A stretch of DNA of 64,000 bases from Spirochaetales bacterium Spiro_10 (GTDB lineage Bacteria > Spirochaetota > Spirochaetia > Treponematales > Treponemataceae). Both the position numbers and the translations under genes were made by a program. The stretch is from assembly GCA_001604405.1 (NCBI GenBank), contig LVBL01000059.1, positions 37,458-101,457 of the forward strand, in the 5' to 3' direction. A model generated the notes under the pieces. It did not search any database. It was not told the DNA's origin and worked only from the letters and a program-made list of their open reading frames with translations. Shown here piece by piece: positions 18,303-27,797 of this stretch (the first letter of the stretch is position 1; every line of letters begins with the position of its first letter).

Positions 18303-18802
18303 TAGATCCTCCCGTGACGGTAGAGCGTCGGAAACATGGCTAGCAGGGAAAACAGAATGGGTGTCGACACGCCGTTCGCGAGGAGCTCAAGCCAGAAATC
18401 CGGACCCACCAGCCGGTAGGTAACGATTCCCGGACCGAAGAAAAAGGAAAGAAGCAGTATGGTTCCGGCCTTGAAAAGCGTGGCGATTACTCCCATAGCG
18501 AAGGGTATGACGACGCGGTCGAGGTTGAAGGATCCGGTGAATTTCCCCGCGATAAAACCGGTCAGGGCCTTGGTACAGGCGTTGAGGCCTATAGGGGCGG
18601 CAGACAGGAAATCAAGCAGGAGTCCGGAGAAAAATCCCGCGGTACTGCCGACCACGGTCCCGTTGACGAACGAGACGTACACGACGAGCAGGAGAACGAG
18701 ATCGGGAACGACCGGCAAAAAGGCGACGTTCGACAATATGGTAGCCGACACGAGAGAAAGAAAAAAAGCCGTCAGGCATGTCCACGCTAGGACCCGTCCC
18801 AT
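18302..18802 (-). CDS. mreD: Rod shape-determining protein MreD
   Basis: 166 residues, five hydrophobic segments, no soluble domain. Identified by position between mreC and PBP2 and by MreD-type features: a polar first turn, FVNGTVVGSTAGFFSGLLLD with a conserved Gly/Asp pair, and a TGFIAGKF loop. MreD is an inner-membrane scaffold of the elongasome. Start overlaps the mreC stop by ATGA; its stop overlaps the PBP2 GTG. Confidence 0.9.
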   Translation of the reverse strand: MGRVLAWTCLTAFFLSLVSATILSNVAFLPVVPDLVLLLVVYVSFVNGTVVGSTAGFFSGLLLDFLSAAPIGLNACTKALTGFIAGKFTGSFNLDRVVIPFAMGVIATLFKAGTILLLSFFFGPGIVTYRLVGPDFWLELLANGVSTPILFSLLAMFPTLYRHGRI

Positions 18803-19659
18803 CAGTTTTGTCCTCCCGAAACCATGTCCAGCACGAAAACGCTCTCGAGCCGCGTGAAGTCAATAACCGGCTCGATGTCAAGCTCAAGGGAGGTTTCATA
18901 GTCGATACCTCGAACGCGCGAGACGAAACCGATGGGCACGTCCTTGGGAAAGTTGTAGTGCTCGCCGGACGCGACGACACGGTCCCCGACCTTTATTTCG
19001 TCCTTCGCCCGTTTCTTCACGTATTTCATGACTAGCGGGGCGTCTTTGCTGCCCTGCCCGTTCACGAGTCCGTCATACCGGCTTGTCTCGAGCCGCGCGG
19101 AAACGAAGCACTGGTAGTCGTAGACGGGCATGACGAGGCTCGCCGAACGTCCCACTTGCACCACCTTGCCGACGATGCCCGTGTTGCTGCCCTGGAACGA
19201 AATCACGGGCATGTTCTTGCGTATTCCGTGCATGGCGCCCCGGTCGATGCTTATTCCGGAATAGAGGTTATTGGGGTCACGCCCTATTATTTGCGCGGGT
19301 ATGTTGCGTATCGTCAGCGACTCGGAGAACCCGAGCATCTTTTTCAACCGCTCGTTTTCGAGCTTGACGTCCGCGATGGAACGCTGAAGGATCTCGTAAT
19401 CGTCAAGCCGCTCCGCGAGCTCGTCGTACTTTTGCTTCATGTCCGACAACTCGGATATCGCGGTAACGGTTCCCGAAAAGAAAGAGGTAACGGAATACAG
19501 TCCGCGTTGCGCGCCTGACATGAACGAGAAACCGATGCCCCTGAAATTGACCACGAAACCGCCGCTCGAAAACGCCAGGAAGACGCACGAGACGATCATG
19601 TACACGGTGAGCAAGAATGTCTCGAGACGGAACCTGAAGAGAAACCTGCCGTTACGCAT
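18802..19659 (-). CDS. mreC: Rod shape-determining protein MreC
   Basis: 285 residues from ATG 19659, which overlaps the mreB stop by one base (TAATG). The frame continues upstream into mreB and that part is not real. One N-terminal membrane helix (about 14-32) is followed by a coiled coil (SELSDMKQKYDEL to ENERLKKML) and a periplasmic beta domain with MreC motifs (RDPNNLYSGISIDRG, GIVGKVVQVG). The protein forms the periplasmic side of the cell-elongation complex and binds PBP2. Confidence 0.93.
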   Translation of the reverse strand: MRNGRFLFRFRLETFLLTVYMIVSCVFLAFSSGGFVVNFRGIGFSFMSGAQRGLYSVTSFFSGTVTAISELSDMKQKYDELAERLDDYEILQRSIADVKLENERLKKMLGFSESLTIRNIPAQIIGRDPNNLYSGISIDRGAMHGIRKNMPVISFQGSNTGIVGKVVQVGRSASLVMPVYDYQCFVSARLETSRYDGLVNGQGSKDAPLVMKYVKKRAKDEIKVGDRVVASGEHYNFPKDVPIGFVSRVRGIDYETSLELDIEPVIDFTRLESVFVLDMVSGGQN

Positions 19660-20693
19660 TAGCCGTTCAGGTTGTCGTATACGCTCCGGTCTATCGACAT
19701 ATCCTTGAATATCTCGTAGTACTGACCGGCGCCTATGGCGACGCAATCCATCGGGTTCTCCGCCAGGATGACGGGAACGCCCGTTTCTTTCGAGATAAGT
19801 TTCGGAAGGCCCTTCAGGAGCGCCCCGCCTCCCGTCATGACGATGCCGCGTTCGACGATATCGGCGGCGAGTTCGGGCGGCGTCTGCGCGAGCGTCCTTT
19901 TGATCTCCTCCACGATTTGCGTGATCGGGTCCTTGAGGGCCTCGCGGACTTCGACGGAATCGATCTCGAGCCTGCGCGGCAGACCGGTTATCGCGTCGGT
20001 ACCCTTGATCTCGACCTTTTCGATGTTTTTTTCGGGAGACGCGTTACCGATCTCGATCTTGAGGCGCTCGGCGGTCTGCTCTCCGATGATAAGGTTGTGC
20101 ACGGAACGAACGTGTTTGATGATGGCCTGGTCGAACTCGTCGCCGCCAAGACGGATGGCGTTCGTAACGACCATGCCGCCAAGCGAGATTACTGAAACCT
20201 CTGTCGTTCCGCCGCCGATATCGCATATCATGTGACCGGCCGGCTCGTGTATCGGTATTTGCGCGCCGATGGCCGCGGCGAGCGACTCCTCAATGACCTG
20301 CACCTCGCGGGCGCCCGCCTTGAAGGCGCTTTCCTTGACCGCGCGGTTCTCGACGTCGGTAATGCAGCTCGGGATTCCGATGACCATACGCGGCTTGATG
20401 AGCCCGTGCCGGGGAAGTATCTTCGAGACGAAATACCGGATCATCTTTTCGGTCGTGTCCATATCGGCGATGACGCCGTCTTTTAGGGGCCTGATGGCGA
20501 TGATGTTTCCGGGCGTTTTCCAAAGCATGCGTTTCGCCTCCGCACCGACGGCGACAACCCGCTTGGTTCCCCGCTCCACGGCAACGACCGAAGGCTCATT
20601 GACCACGATCCCCTTGCCGTGAATGTAGATCAGCGTGTTGCATGTGCCAAGATCGATTCCAATGTCCGCCGACAGACTTTTGAAAAAACCCAT
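19659..20693 (-). CDS. mreB: Actin-like cell shape protein MreB
   Basis: 344 residues, full length for MreB. Actin-fold nucleotide motifs are visible: phosphate-1 DLGTCNTL near residue 15, phosphate-2 [10 protein letters not shown] near 160, and the adenosine motif with [10 protein letters not shown] near 290. The N-terminus contains a short hydrophobic amphipathic lead ([14 protein letters not shown]). MreB polymers guide sidewall synthesis. GGAGGGG precedes the ATG by about 8 bases, so it is translated independently of the upstream TPR gene 33 bases away. It is the head of the mreBCD-mrdA-rodA block. Confidence 0.97.
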   Translation of the reverse strand: MGFFKSLSADIGIDLGTCNTLIYIHGKGIVVNEPSVVAVERGTKRVVAVGAEAKRMLWKTPGNIIAIRPLKDGVIADMDTTEKMIRYFVSKILPRHGLIKPRMVIGIPSCITDVENRAVKESAFKAGAREVQVIEESLAAAIGAQIPIHEPAGHMICDIGGGTTEVSVISLGGMVVTNAIRLGGDEFDQAIIKHVRSVHNLIIGEQTAERLKIEIGNASPEKNIEKVEIKGTDAITGLPRRLEIDSVEVREALKDPITQIVEEIKRTLAQTPPELAADIVERGIVMTGGGALLKGLPKLISKETGVPVILAENPMDCVAIGAGQYYEIFKDMSIDRSVYDNLNG

Positions 20694-20726
20694 ATACGAA
20701 GCCCCTCCAGCATTGCGTACAACGCG

Positions 20727-21668
20727 TTATAGACCGAGTTTTTGGCGCGCTCCGGCGTGTACGGGACTTATCCGTACCGCCTTTCGCCAGGAAGCCCTGG
20801 CTTTCACCAAATCCCCGCGATTTTCATATACTACACCAAGTCCGTAGTGCGCGTCAGCAGAATTCGCGTCTTTTTCGAGAATAGCCAGAAATTCCCGCTC
20901 CGCGTCCTCAAGCTTCCCGTCCGCGAGAAACATCATCGCGAGTTCTCCTTTGCACTTCAGCACCAAGAGCTCGTCGTCGGTCGTTCTGATCGTTTCCGCA
21001 AAGTACTGCCGAGCCTTCTCGTTGTCGCCGTTCTTGCGGTAGCAATCCGCAAGCGTAAACAGCAGCAAATCCGAGGGCTCCCCGGAGAGGGCCTCGGTGA
21101 AGGCGGCGATCGCCACCTCGTAGTTGCCCAGAAGGCTCGCAGCGAGTCCGCGAAACTCGCTTAAATCGGGATATGTCGCGCCCGACGAATTGGCGTAATC
21201 GAGATACTTCATCGCGAGGTCAGCGTAGTAAAAACCCCTCTGGTAATACGCCTTGCCAAGCACGTACGCGATGGGAACCCGGTCCGTTGTCGATACGCGG
21301 TACCATGCGTTTCTCAGGGATATGATCGACTCAAGCAGATAGGCCTGCGATTCGGAGGAGTCGACCTGGGACACGGAAAGGTAGTAGGCCGAAAAGCCGC
21401 GCAATGATAGCATCTCGCCGTCGAGCGGCCGGCGAGAAAGGATTTTCATGGCCTTATCCCTCGCCTCGGCGTAGTTGCCGCCGTTCCAGTCACGGTACAC
21501 GGACTCGGCAGAGGGCAACGCGCCCTCTCGCCGCGAAAAGGCGAACAAACCCGTTACCGCAAGAGCGGCCACGACAAGAAACACGACGAGATAGACGAGT
21601 CGCGAGGTAAACCAGCTGTGTCGGCCCGATAGCAGATAGTGTCGCTTGCGCCGGAACGGTTGTATCAT
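20727..21668 (-). CDS. Membrane-anchored TPR protein upstream of mreB
   Basis: 313 residues. A basic N-terminus and one membrane helix at about 24-45 are followed by repeated 34-residue TPR-like units (YADLAMKYLDYANSSG, LLGNYEVAIAAFTEAL, YRKNGDNEKARQYFAETI, HYGLGVVYENRGDLVKARASW). TPR repeats mediate protein contacts, so a role as an adaptor for the cell-wall machinery is a reasonable guess from position only. AAGGA lies 8 bases before the ATG. The gene starts 31 bases after the RNase P RNA, whose terminator separates the two. Confidence 0.75.
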   Translation of the reverse strand: MIQPFRRKRHYLLSGRHSWFTSRLVYLVVFLVVAALAVTGLFAFSRREGALPSAESVYRDWNGGNYAEARDKAMKILSRRPLDGEMLSLRGFSAYYLSVSQVDSSESQAYLLESIISLRNAWYRVSTTDRVPIAYVLGKAYYQRGFYYADLAMKYLDYANSSGATYPDLSEFRGLAASLLGNYEVAIAAFTEALSGEPSDLLLFTLADCYRKNGDNEKARQYFAETIRTTDDELLVLKCKGELAMMFLADGKLEDAEREFLAILEKDANSADAHYGLGVVYENRGDLVKARASWRKAVRISPVHAGARQKLGL

Positions 21669-21691
21669 CCAAACAATCCTTCGCCTGGGAT

Positions 21692-21710
21692 AAAAAAAAG
21701 GCAGAGGGCT
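21692..21710 (-). terminator. 3' end stem and U-tract of RNase P RNA
   Basis: On the minus strand the last stem strand GCCCTCTGCC is followed by eight T. The stem pairs with the RNA's own 5' end rather than forming a local hairpin, so this is the RNase P end helix plus a U-tract. Confidence 0.6.
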
Positions 21711-22169
21711 AATAAGCCGGGTTCTGTCAACCGCCGTTATCCACGAGGGAACGGCTGCCGGGAACCATCTATCTCGGGATACACGTTACCGTGTTCCTCT
21801 CGCGGCCAACCCGTGAAGTTGCCAACCCTTTCGGGCTGACACGCGTTCGGGCAAGCCCGTTCGCGCGGCGGTACCACCGCCATCGGGTCGGAAAACCCTT
21901 CACTGCTCGACCTTGCTCCTGATGAGGCTTGCCATGCCGTCCCGTTACCGGAAACGCGGTGGGCTCTTACCCCGCCTTTTCACCCTTGCCGCGACCGGCC
22001 CTTTCGGGCCCGCTGCGGCGGTATATTCTCTGTGGCGCTGTCTGTTGGCGCGGACTTAGGCCCGCGCCACCCGGCCATTGGCCGGCATCATTTCCGAAGG
22101 AGCCCGGACTTTCCTCGGCGCGGTCCCGCCTGGGCGAAGCCGCGCCGCGATTCCCACTGCCCTCTGCCG
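21700..22169 (-). ncRNA. rnpB: RNase P RNA (bacterial type A)
   Basis: About 470 bases on the minus strand. The most conserved segments are all present in order: GAGGAAAGTCCGGGCTCC in the 5' third (P4 strand region), ACAGAGAA, a GGGTGAAAAGGCGGGGTAAGAG block, AGATAGATGG, and near the 3' end ACAGAACCCGGCTTAT. The 5' GGCAGAGGGC pairs with the 3' GCCCTCTGCC to close helix P1. The RNA cleaves 5' leaders from pre-tRNA. It is longer than the usual ~350-400 bases, from GC-rich peripheral helices. It begins three bases after the zinc-ribbon gene stop, so it may be processed from that transcript. Confidence 0.95.
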
Positions 22170-22171
22170 AC

Positions 22172-23029
22172 TTATTCGTAATCCATCTTCCCTTCGTCGC
22201 CTTCTTCCTCGTCGACCTCGTCTCCGCCGTCGTCTTCCTCGTCCTCGTCCATGAAATCGTCGAGGTCGGAAAGGCTACCGGCGTCCTCGTCGTTGAAGAA
22301 CTCTCCGTCGTCCTCGGAGTTCTCGAGATAGTAGAGAATCCGGCTACAGTACGGGCAATAGACGATCTTGTCGCCTACGCGCACCTCGTTGGCGAATTGC
22401 GCGGGAAGTATCATGTGGCATCCGGTACAGACGTTGCCGTGTATCGCGACGATGCCCACGCCCTGCTTGCTCCGGATGATGCGCTCGAGCTTGAAACGGG
22501 TCTCGGGATTTATTCCCGGCGAGACCTTTTCCTCTTTGTTCGTCAGGCTCGTCAGTTCCTTGTTCATGGCGTTGATCTCGACGGAAAGTTTCGCCTTGCG
22601 CTCGCCAAGCTCGTCTTCCTGCTGCTTGATCAATCCCTCTTCGCGCTTGAGATCCTCGTCAAGATCCTGGAAAACGCGTTCCTCGCGCTGCAGTTCCTTC
22701 CGGACGAGCTGTTCCCGGTCTCCCGCATCCTTGATTTCCTTGTCGAGGGCCTCGTATTCGCGCTGCGTGCTGATGGAATCCATCGCCTTCTCGGACTTCT
22801 CCCGGGAGGTTTCGGCCTCGAAGAGCTGCGTTTTCAGCTCGGCGATATGCTGCCGCACCTTGTCGTACTGCTCGCTCTTTTCGATGTATCCCTTCTTGAG
22901 GCGGGACAGCAGTTCCTCCTGCGTGGAAAGGAGTTTCGGCGCGTCCTTGATGTTCGCCTCGACCACGTTCTTCTGCGCCAGGATTTCCTGCAGAGCCTTG
23001 AGCTTGTCCAACACTTCCGTCATTACCAT
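22172..23029 (-). CDS. Coiled-coil protein with C4-type zinc ribbon and acidic tail
   Basis: 285 residues from ATG 23029 (GAGGGG ahead); codons further upstream overlap rpoD. Residues ~5-165 are a long heptad-rich coiled coil. A CTGC...CPYC zinc ribbon with the IRSKQGVGIVAIHGNVCTGCHM context follows; this is the C4-type zinc-ribbon family related to CdsZ (YbgI/CT398-like) that binds nucleic acid or protein partners. The last ~50 residues are almost pure Asp/Glu. It sits directly after rpoD, the conserved spirochaete position. The function is not established, and the acidic tail could mimic nucleic acid. Confidence 0.78.
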   Translation of the reverse strand: MVMTEVLDKLKALQEILAQKNVVEANIKDAPKLLSTQEELLSRLKKGYIEKSEQYDKVRQHIAELKTQLFEAETSREKSEKAMDSISTQREYEALDKEIKDAGDREQLVRKELQREERVFQDLDEDLKREEGLIKQQEDELGERKAKLSVEINAMNKELTSLTNKEEKVSPGINPETRFKLERIIRSKQGVGIVAIHGNVCTGCHMILPAQFANEVRVGDKIVYCPYCSRILYYLENSEDDGEFFNDEDAGSLSDLDDFMDEDEEDDGGDEVDEEEGDEGKMDYE

Positions 23030-23054
23030 ATGGATTCCCCTCTTGTCGATTGTA

Positions 23055-24800
23055 TCAATTGTCCAAATAATCCTTGAGCTTGCGGCTTCTCCGCGGGTGC
23101 CTGAGCCGCCTGAGCGCCTTCGCCTCAATCTGGCGAATGCGTTCGCGAGTTACGTTGAAGTAAAGGCCCACTTCCTCGAGCGTGAGGGAGTAGCCGTCGT
23201 CAAGACCGAAACGCATCTTGAGAACCTCCTGCTCCCTCGGAGGAAGCGTCGAAAGCACGCTCCGGAGCTGTTCCTGCAACAGCGTGAACGCGGTCTGGTT
23301 CGCGGGATTCTCGACGTCCTTGTCCTCGATGAAATCGCCGAGCAAGGAGTCCTCCTCCTCGCCGATCGGCGTCTCGAGGGATATCGGCTCGCGTGCCACG
23401 TTCTTGACCTGCTTGACCCTGCTCACGTTCCACCCGAGCTGTTCCGCGATCTCCTCGTCGGTGGGCTCGCGGCCGAGCCGCTGCATGAGCTGGCGGCTCT
23501 CGCGCACGACCTTGTTGATCTGCTCTATCATGTGCACCGGCACGCGGATGGTGCGGGCCTGATCGGAGATCGACCGGGTTATCGCCTGGCGGATCCACCA
23601 GGTCGCGTAGGTCGAGAATTTGTATCCCTTCCGGTACTCGAATTTCTCTACGGCCTTGATGAGACCGATGTTTCCTTCCTGCACGAGGTCGAAAAAGTGA
23701 AGTCCCCTGTTCGTGTATTTCTTCGCGATCGAGACGACGAGGCGGAGGTTGGCGTTGATAAGCCGGTCCTTCGCGCTTTTCATCATGACGCGCCCGCGGT
23801 GTATCTCGCGCGCCATCGAGATGATCTGCTCTACGGAATTCTCGAAGTCGTACTCGAGTTTCCGGAGTTTCCTGTTGATCACCTGGATCTGGGTGTATAT
23901 CTCCTTGATGTCGTTCGCGCTGATGCCCAGCTCGGCCTCGAGTTTCGCGCGCTCCCGCGCGATGGCAAGGCGTTTGCCGAGATTCCTGAGCTCCCCGTAA
24001 TCGGAAAGCCTGAGTTCCTTTTCCTTCTTTTCCTGCCTGCGGCGGTATTCGCGGATTTTCCTCGTCGCCTCGACGAATTTCTCGGAAAACCGGTCGATCT
24101 CCTCGGACTGGATCTCGGATTCCTGCAATATGGGGAGAATCCTGTTCCGGCTTTCAAGCAGTTCCGGATCGTCGAATATGCTCGCGATCTGGTCCCGCTC
24201 GAAAAGCTTCTTCTTGAGCGCCATGTACTGCTTCATGTCGGGAAGAACCGACTTGAGCACCTCTCCGTAGAGCTGCTTGAGGCGCCGCTTTTCGGCCATC
24301 TCCTCGTTGAGCTCCTTTCGGGGCTTGTTGCTTTCGTGCGGATCGATCTTGGAGAAGGCCTTCTGGGCGATGCCGTAGAACTCCGGGATTATCATCCCCG
24401 AATGCTTGATGACGCCCTTGATGATGTTTTCGCCGTCTTCCATTTTTTTGGAAAGCTCGACTTCCTGCTCGGCGGTGAGGAGGTTTTCCTTTCCGATTTC
24501 CCGCAAATAAAGCCTGATAGGGTCGTCGATCGAGGAATCCTTGTCGCTGTACACGAGGCGTTTCCGCTCGGACTCGTCGGCCTTCTTGACCTCTTCCCGA
24601 ACGTCTTCCTCGTTCGCCGGGTCTTCCTCGAGAATCTGAATCTTGTTCTGCTCGAGTATGACGAGCACCTGATCCATCTTTTCCGAATTGACAATGGTCT
24701 CCGGCAGGAGGTCGTTAACCTCGTCCCAGCTGAGGACTTTTTTTTCTTTCGCGTATTCAAGCAGCTTCGCGACAGCGGGATCGAGTGCGAGATCCGTCAT
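23055..24800 (-). CDS. rpoD: Primary sigma factor RpoD
   Basis: 581 residues, sigma-70 family. An acidic region 1.1-like N-terminus, then region 1.2 ([13 protein letters not shown]), region 2 ([50 protein letters not shown]), region 3 ([14 protein letters not shown]) and region 4.2 at the C-terminus ([30 protein letters not shown]). The core -10 (region 2) and -35 (region 4) recognition elements are intact, and the promoters in this window match the expected TTGACA/TATAAT pair. Start ATG overlaps the dnaG stop by ATGA, the classical macromolecular-synthesis operon. Confidence 0.97.
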   Translation of the reverse strand: MTDLALDPAVAKLLEYAKEKKVLSWDEVNDLLPETIVNSEKMDQVLVILEQNKIQILEEDPANEEDVREEVKKADESERKRLVYSDKDSSIDDPIRLYLREIGKENLLTAEQEVELSKKMEDGENIIKGVIKHSGMIIPEFYGIAQKAFSKIDPHESNKPRKELNEEMAEKRRLKQLYGEVLKSVLPDMKQYMALKKKLFERDQIASIFDDPELLESRNRILPILQESEIQSEEIDRFSEKFVEATRKIREYRRRQEKKEKELRLSDYGELRNLGKRLAIARERAKLEAELGISANDIKEIYTQIQVINRKLRKLEYDFENSVEQIISMAREIHRGRVMMKSAKDRLINANLRLVVSIAKKYTNRGLHFFDLVQEGNIGLIKAVEKFEYRKGYKFSTYATWWIRQAITRSISDQARTIRVPVHMIEQINKVVRESRQLMQRLGREPTDEEIAEQLGWNVSRVKQVKNVAREPISLETPIGEEEDSLLGDFIEDKDVENPANQTAFTLLQEQLRSVLSTLPPREQEVLKMRFGLDDGYSLTLEEVGLYFNVTRERIRQIEAKALRRLRHPRRSRKLKDYLDN

Positions 24801-26593
24801 TCGTTCATATCCTTCAAATTTTTCAGTTCTTCGTCAATGCCCTGTTTTTCGGCCACCATCTCGGTGATGGCCTTCGTATCGTCAGGCGTCGTCCCGGTCA
24901 AAACGCTCATTCTTGCCACCAGACGATTCCTCCGTTTCTCGAGCGCGTTTCTCCGGACAAGCCGGATACCGTCGTCGACGACCTTCTCCGCGTTCTCCGA
25001 AAACTCGCCCGAAACGGCCGTCTCCGCGATCAACGAGGCTATCTCGCGGTTCGAACAACGCTCGAGCAACGCGTCGTAACTCGCCGCTCCGTCCCGGTAG
25101 CATTCCTCGAGAACGATGAACAGGTCCCGGGCGGCCTGGTCCTCGAAGTCGTCCGAGGAGAGGCTGTTTCGCATCGCCGGAAAGAACGACTGGTTCACCG
25201 CTACCGCGAGCACCGCACGCAATTCCGCGCTCCGTCTGAGTTTGCCCGCGGCCGGACCGGGAACCCCGTTTGCCTCCGGCCGAACAAACGACACGCGCTG
25301 TTCCTTTCGGTCGCGAAAATCGGCCATTATGGCCTTTTCGCTCGTCTCGAACGCGGCAGAAAGGCGGTTTACGGTCGATTCCCGCTGAATATCCGAACTC
25401 AAGGCATCGATGTATGGAAACAAAAAGGCGATCGCCCGTGTTTTTCCCTCCGGATTACCAACGTCATGACGCCGAGCGGCAGTCGAAACGAGATAATCAA
25501 AATCCAGTATAGAATAATCGACACTTTTTTTCAATGCTTCCGGACCGTCATTTTGCAAAATATCGGCGGGATCCTTGCCGCCGTGAATCTCGATAACCCG
25601 AACCTCGAATTCCATCTTTCGGAGCATCAGGATCGCCTTGTAGGTCGCGTTTTGCCCAGCGGCGTCGGAATCGAACGACAGATAGACGGTATCGGCGAAG
25701 GAACGAACCATCTTCGCCTGATCCGGGGTAAACGCCGTGCCGAGCGGAGCGACCGCCCGCGTAACCCCGGCTTGATGCCAGGCCAGCACGTCCATGTAGC
25801 CCTCGCAAAAGATGACCGTTTTCGTGGAGCGGATCTCGGGAAGGGCTTTATCGAAGGCAAAGAGCGTTTCTCCCTTTTTATACTGGGGCAAATCCCCGGA
25901 GTTGAGGTATTTTGGTCCCTCTCCCGCAAGAAGGCGCCCACCGAAGGCGACAACCTGGCCTTTTCTGTTCCTGATCGGGAAGATGAGCCGATCCGAAAAA
26001 AAGGCTACCTCGGGGTACTTCTTCGAGAACAAGCCGGATTTCGCGAGGAATTCGGGGGAATACCCCTTCTTGCGCAAAAACGCGTGAAGCCACCGTCTGT
26101 CCGCGGGGGCGTATCCCAGCGCGAAGGACTCGATTATCGCGGGGTCCACCTTCCTTCCGGCAAGATACTCCCGGGCCGACGCGCCCATTTCAGATTCCGA
26201 CAGCAGATAATGAAAGCTTGTGGCGACCCTGCCGTATAAATCGATAAGGTCGTCCCTGGTCGTGTCGCGGGGACCGGCTTCGGCCTCGCCGCCACCCTCG
26301 TAGACCACTTCGACCCCTGCCTTCTTCGCCAGCGTCTCGACCGCCTCCACGAAGGAGAGTTTCTCGAGCTCCATGACGAAATTGACCGGTCCGCCGCCCT
26401 TTCCGCACCCGAAACAGTGATACATCTTCCTGTCGGGCACGACGTGAAACGACGGGGTCTTCTCGTTGTGAAAGGGACAGCATCCCCACCAATCGGATCC
26501 CCGCCGCTCCAGCCGGGTGTATTCCCCGACGAGCGCGACGATATCGACCCGCTGATTCACCTCGTCGATCGTCGCGGCGGATATCCGTGCCAT
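24797..26593 (-). CDS. dnaG: DNA primase
   Basis: 598 residues. N-terminal CHC2 zinc finger ([14 protein letters not shown] with [10 protein letters not shown]), then the Toprim catalytic core with [12 protein letters not shown], and FDSDAAGQ for metal binding, then a C-terminal helicase-binding domain that would contact DnaB (encoded at 48064-49398). The GG-rich arrangement around the zinc site is normal for the family. ATG overlaps the mltG stop by one base (TAATG). It makes RNA primers at the replication fork. Confidence 0.96.
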   Translation of the reverse strand: MARISAATIDEVNQRVDIVALVGEYTRLERRGSDWWGCCPFHNEKTPSFHVVPDRKMYHCFGCGKGGGPVNFVMELEKLSFVEAVETLAKKAGVEVVYEGGGEAEAGPRDTTRDDLIDLYGRVATSFHYLLSESEMGASAREYLAGRKVDPAIIESFALGYAPADRRWLHAFLRKKGYSPEFLAKSGLFSKKYPEVAFFSDRLIFPIRNRKGQVVAFGGRLLAGEGPKYLNSGDLPQYKKGETLFAFDKALPEIRSTKTVIFCEGYMDVLAWHQAGVTRAVAPLGTAFTPDQAKMVRSFADTVYLSFDSDAAGQNATYKAILMLRKMEFEVRVIEIHGGKDPADILQNDGPEALKKSVDYSILDFDYLVSTAARRHDVGNPEGKTRAIAFLFPYIDALSSDIQRESTVNRLSAAFETSEKAIMADFRDRKEQRVSFVRPEANGVPGPAAGKLRRSAELRAVLAVAVNQSFFPAMRNSLSSDDFEDQAARDLFIVLEECYRDGAASYDALLERCSNREIASLIAETAVSGEFSENAEKVVDDGIRLVRRNALEKRRNRLVARMSVLTGTTPDDTKAITEMVAEKQGIDEELKNLKDMNE

Positions 26594-27621
26594 TAATAAC
26601 CCGCCGCCCGCTTCAGATAGAACGTTCGACCGGCCTCAACGTGCTCGTCGAGGGAGTTCGTGAAGGAATGGCGGCCGGAGGCGGGATCGGTCAGCCTGAA
26701 ATACAGATACGAGGTTCGGGGCGGATTGGCCGCCGCCGACAGGGCGACGAGACCCGGATTCGAGATAGGACCGGGAGGCAAGCCCGCCCAGAGGTAGGTG
26801 TTGTAATCGCTCTTTATCGCGAGGTCCTGCGTGGTAAGCCGGTTAGGATGGCCCTTCCCCTGTATCTCCGTGATGATGTACTCGACCGTCGCGCATGACT
26901 GGAGCCCCATGCCGATCTTCAGCCGGTTCGTGAAGACGCTCGCGATGAGCGGAGCTTCCTCCTCGATCCGGTATTCCCGCTCGACGATGCTCGCGAGCGT
27001 CACGAGCCGGTACAAGCCCGCCCCGTCCCGCGGAAGGTTCTCTATCCCGGCGGTCTTCCGGAAAAAATTCTCCATCATGAGAACGACGATCTCCCGGGCT
27101 TGCATGTCGTAGGAAAAAAAGTAGGTATCGGGGAAGAGGAAGCCCTCGGCGCTCGTTCCGGGTATGCCGAAACGCGAGAGCACGTCCTTGTCAGAGGCCG
27201 CGGAAACAAAATCCCCGGCGTCGACGACTCCCGCCGCTGAAAGGTGGCGGGCCGTCTTTGACAGGGACAGGCCCTCCGGCACGGTAACCCTCAGATACTC
27301 CTGCTTCCCGGACTCGAGAAGTCCGAGAATCTCGGACGTGGACCATGAGGCCGACACCCTGTAGGTGCCCGCCTTCAGGAACATGCGGCCAAGGCGCGCC
27401 CGAAAGTACGCGTACTCGGCAGAGCGAACCAGGTTTGCCTCGGCGAGGGAGGCGCTGATAGACAGAAGGGAGGATCCCTTCGGGACGGAGAACAACACCT
27501 CTTGCGCGTCCGGATCGGCGGGACGCTCCGCGATTACCAGGTAATACAAGGACAAAAGGGCAAGCGCCGCGACCACGCAAAGCAGGGCGAGGGAGACGCG
27601 TTTGACTACGGTTCGTTTCAT
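26593..27621 (-). CDS. mltG: Endolytic murein transglycosylase MltG
   Basis: 342 residues. One N-terminal membrane helix (about 9-32), a LysM-like subdomain, and a YceG catalytic domain with the catalytic Glu in SIVEREYRIEEEAPLIASVFTNRL and the substrate loop SDYNTYLWAGLPPGPISNPG. It cleaves nascent glycan strands inside the membrane-proximal layer, possibly setting glycan length. It overlaps dnaG (TAATG) and the small upstream gene (ATGA), so it is translated from the middle of the macromolecular-synthesis operon. Confidence 0.93.
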   Translation of the reverse strand: MKRTVVKRVSLALLCVVAALALLSLYYLVIAERPADPDAQEVLFSVPKGSSLLSISASLAEANLVRSAEYAYFRARLGRMFLKAGTYRVSASWSTSEILGLLESGKQEYLRVTVPEGLSLSKTARHLSAAGVVDAGDFVSAASDKDVLSRFGIPGTSAEGFLFPDTYFFSYDMQAREIVVLMMENFFRKTAGIENLPRDGAGLYRLVTLASIVEREYRIEEEAPLIASVFTNRLKIGMGLQSCATVEYIITEIQGKGHPNRLTTQDLAIKSDYNTYLWAGLPPGPISNPGLVALSAAANPPRTSYLYFRLTDPASGRHSFTNSLDEHVEAGRTFYLKRAAGY

Positions 27622-27797
27622 TTGAAAAATTCTTCAGCCTCTTCAATGGTCATTTCTTTATACGCGATACGCTCGAGAAAGGCGTAAAACGCGTCCAGCT
27701 TCTCGTCAAGAACCGCTTCGTTCTTTCTTAGTAACAGCAATAAGGGACGAATTTCCTCGTCCGTAAAGGAGTAGTCCCCGCAAAGCCGGACGCTCAT
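27618..27797 (-). CDS. Small 59-residue protein of unknown function, coupled to mltG
   Basis: Read directly from the minus strand: ATG at 27797, TGA at 27618-27620. The product is an acidic, all-helical 59-residue peptide, with a stretch of Leu after Arg-Pro, then an AFYAFLERI segment, and a TIEEAEEFFK C-terminus. Both ends use ATGA overlaps (with the metallo-hydrolase gene upstream and mltG downstream), which argues strongly for translation. No family is recognised. Its position between a hydrolase and a cell-wall enzyme suggests an accessory or regulatory peptide, which is only inference. Confidence 0.75.
   Translation of the reverse strand: MSVRLCGDYSFTDEEIRPLLLLLRKNEAVLDEKLDAFYAFLERIAYKEMTIEEAEEFFK

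Noticed and set aside
22368..25079. Long open frame of ~900 codons opposite rpoD and the zinc-ribbon gene
   Set aside because: GC-rich codon bias of the real genes on the minus strand leaves the opposite strand open. No start site, no domain, and the minus-strand genes are conserved.
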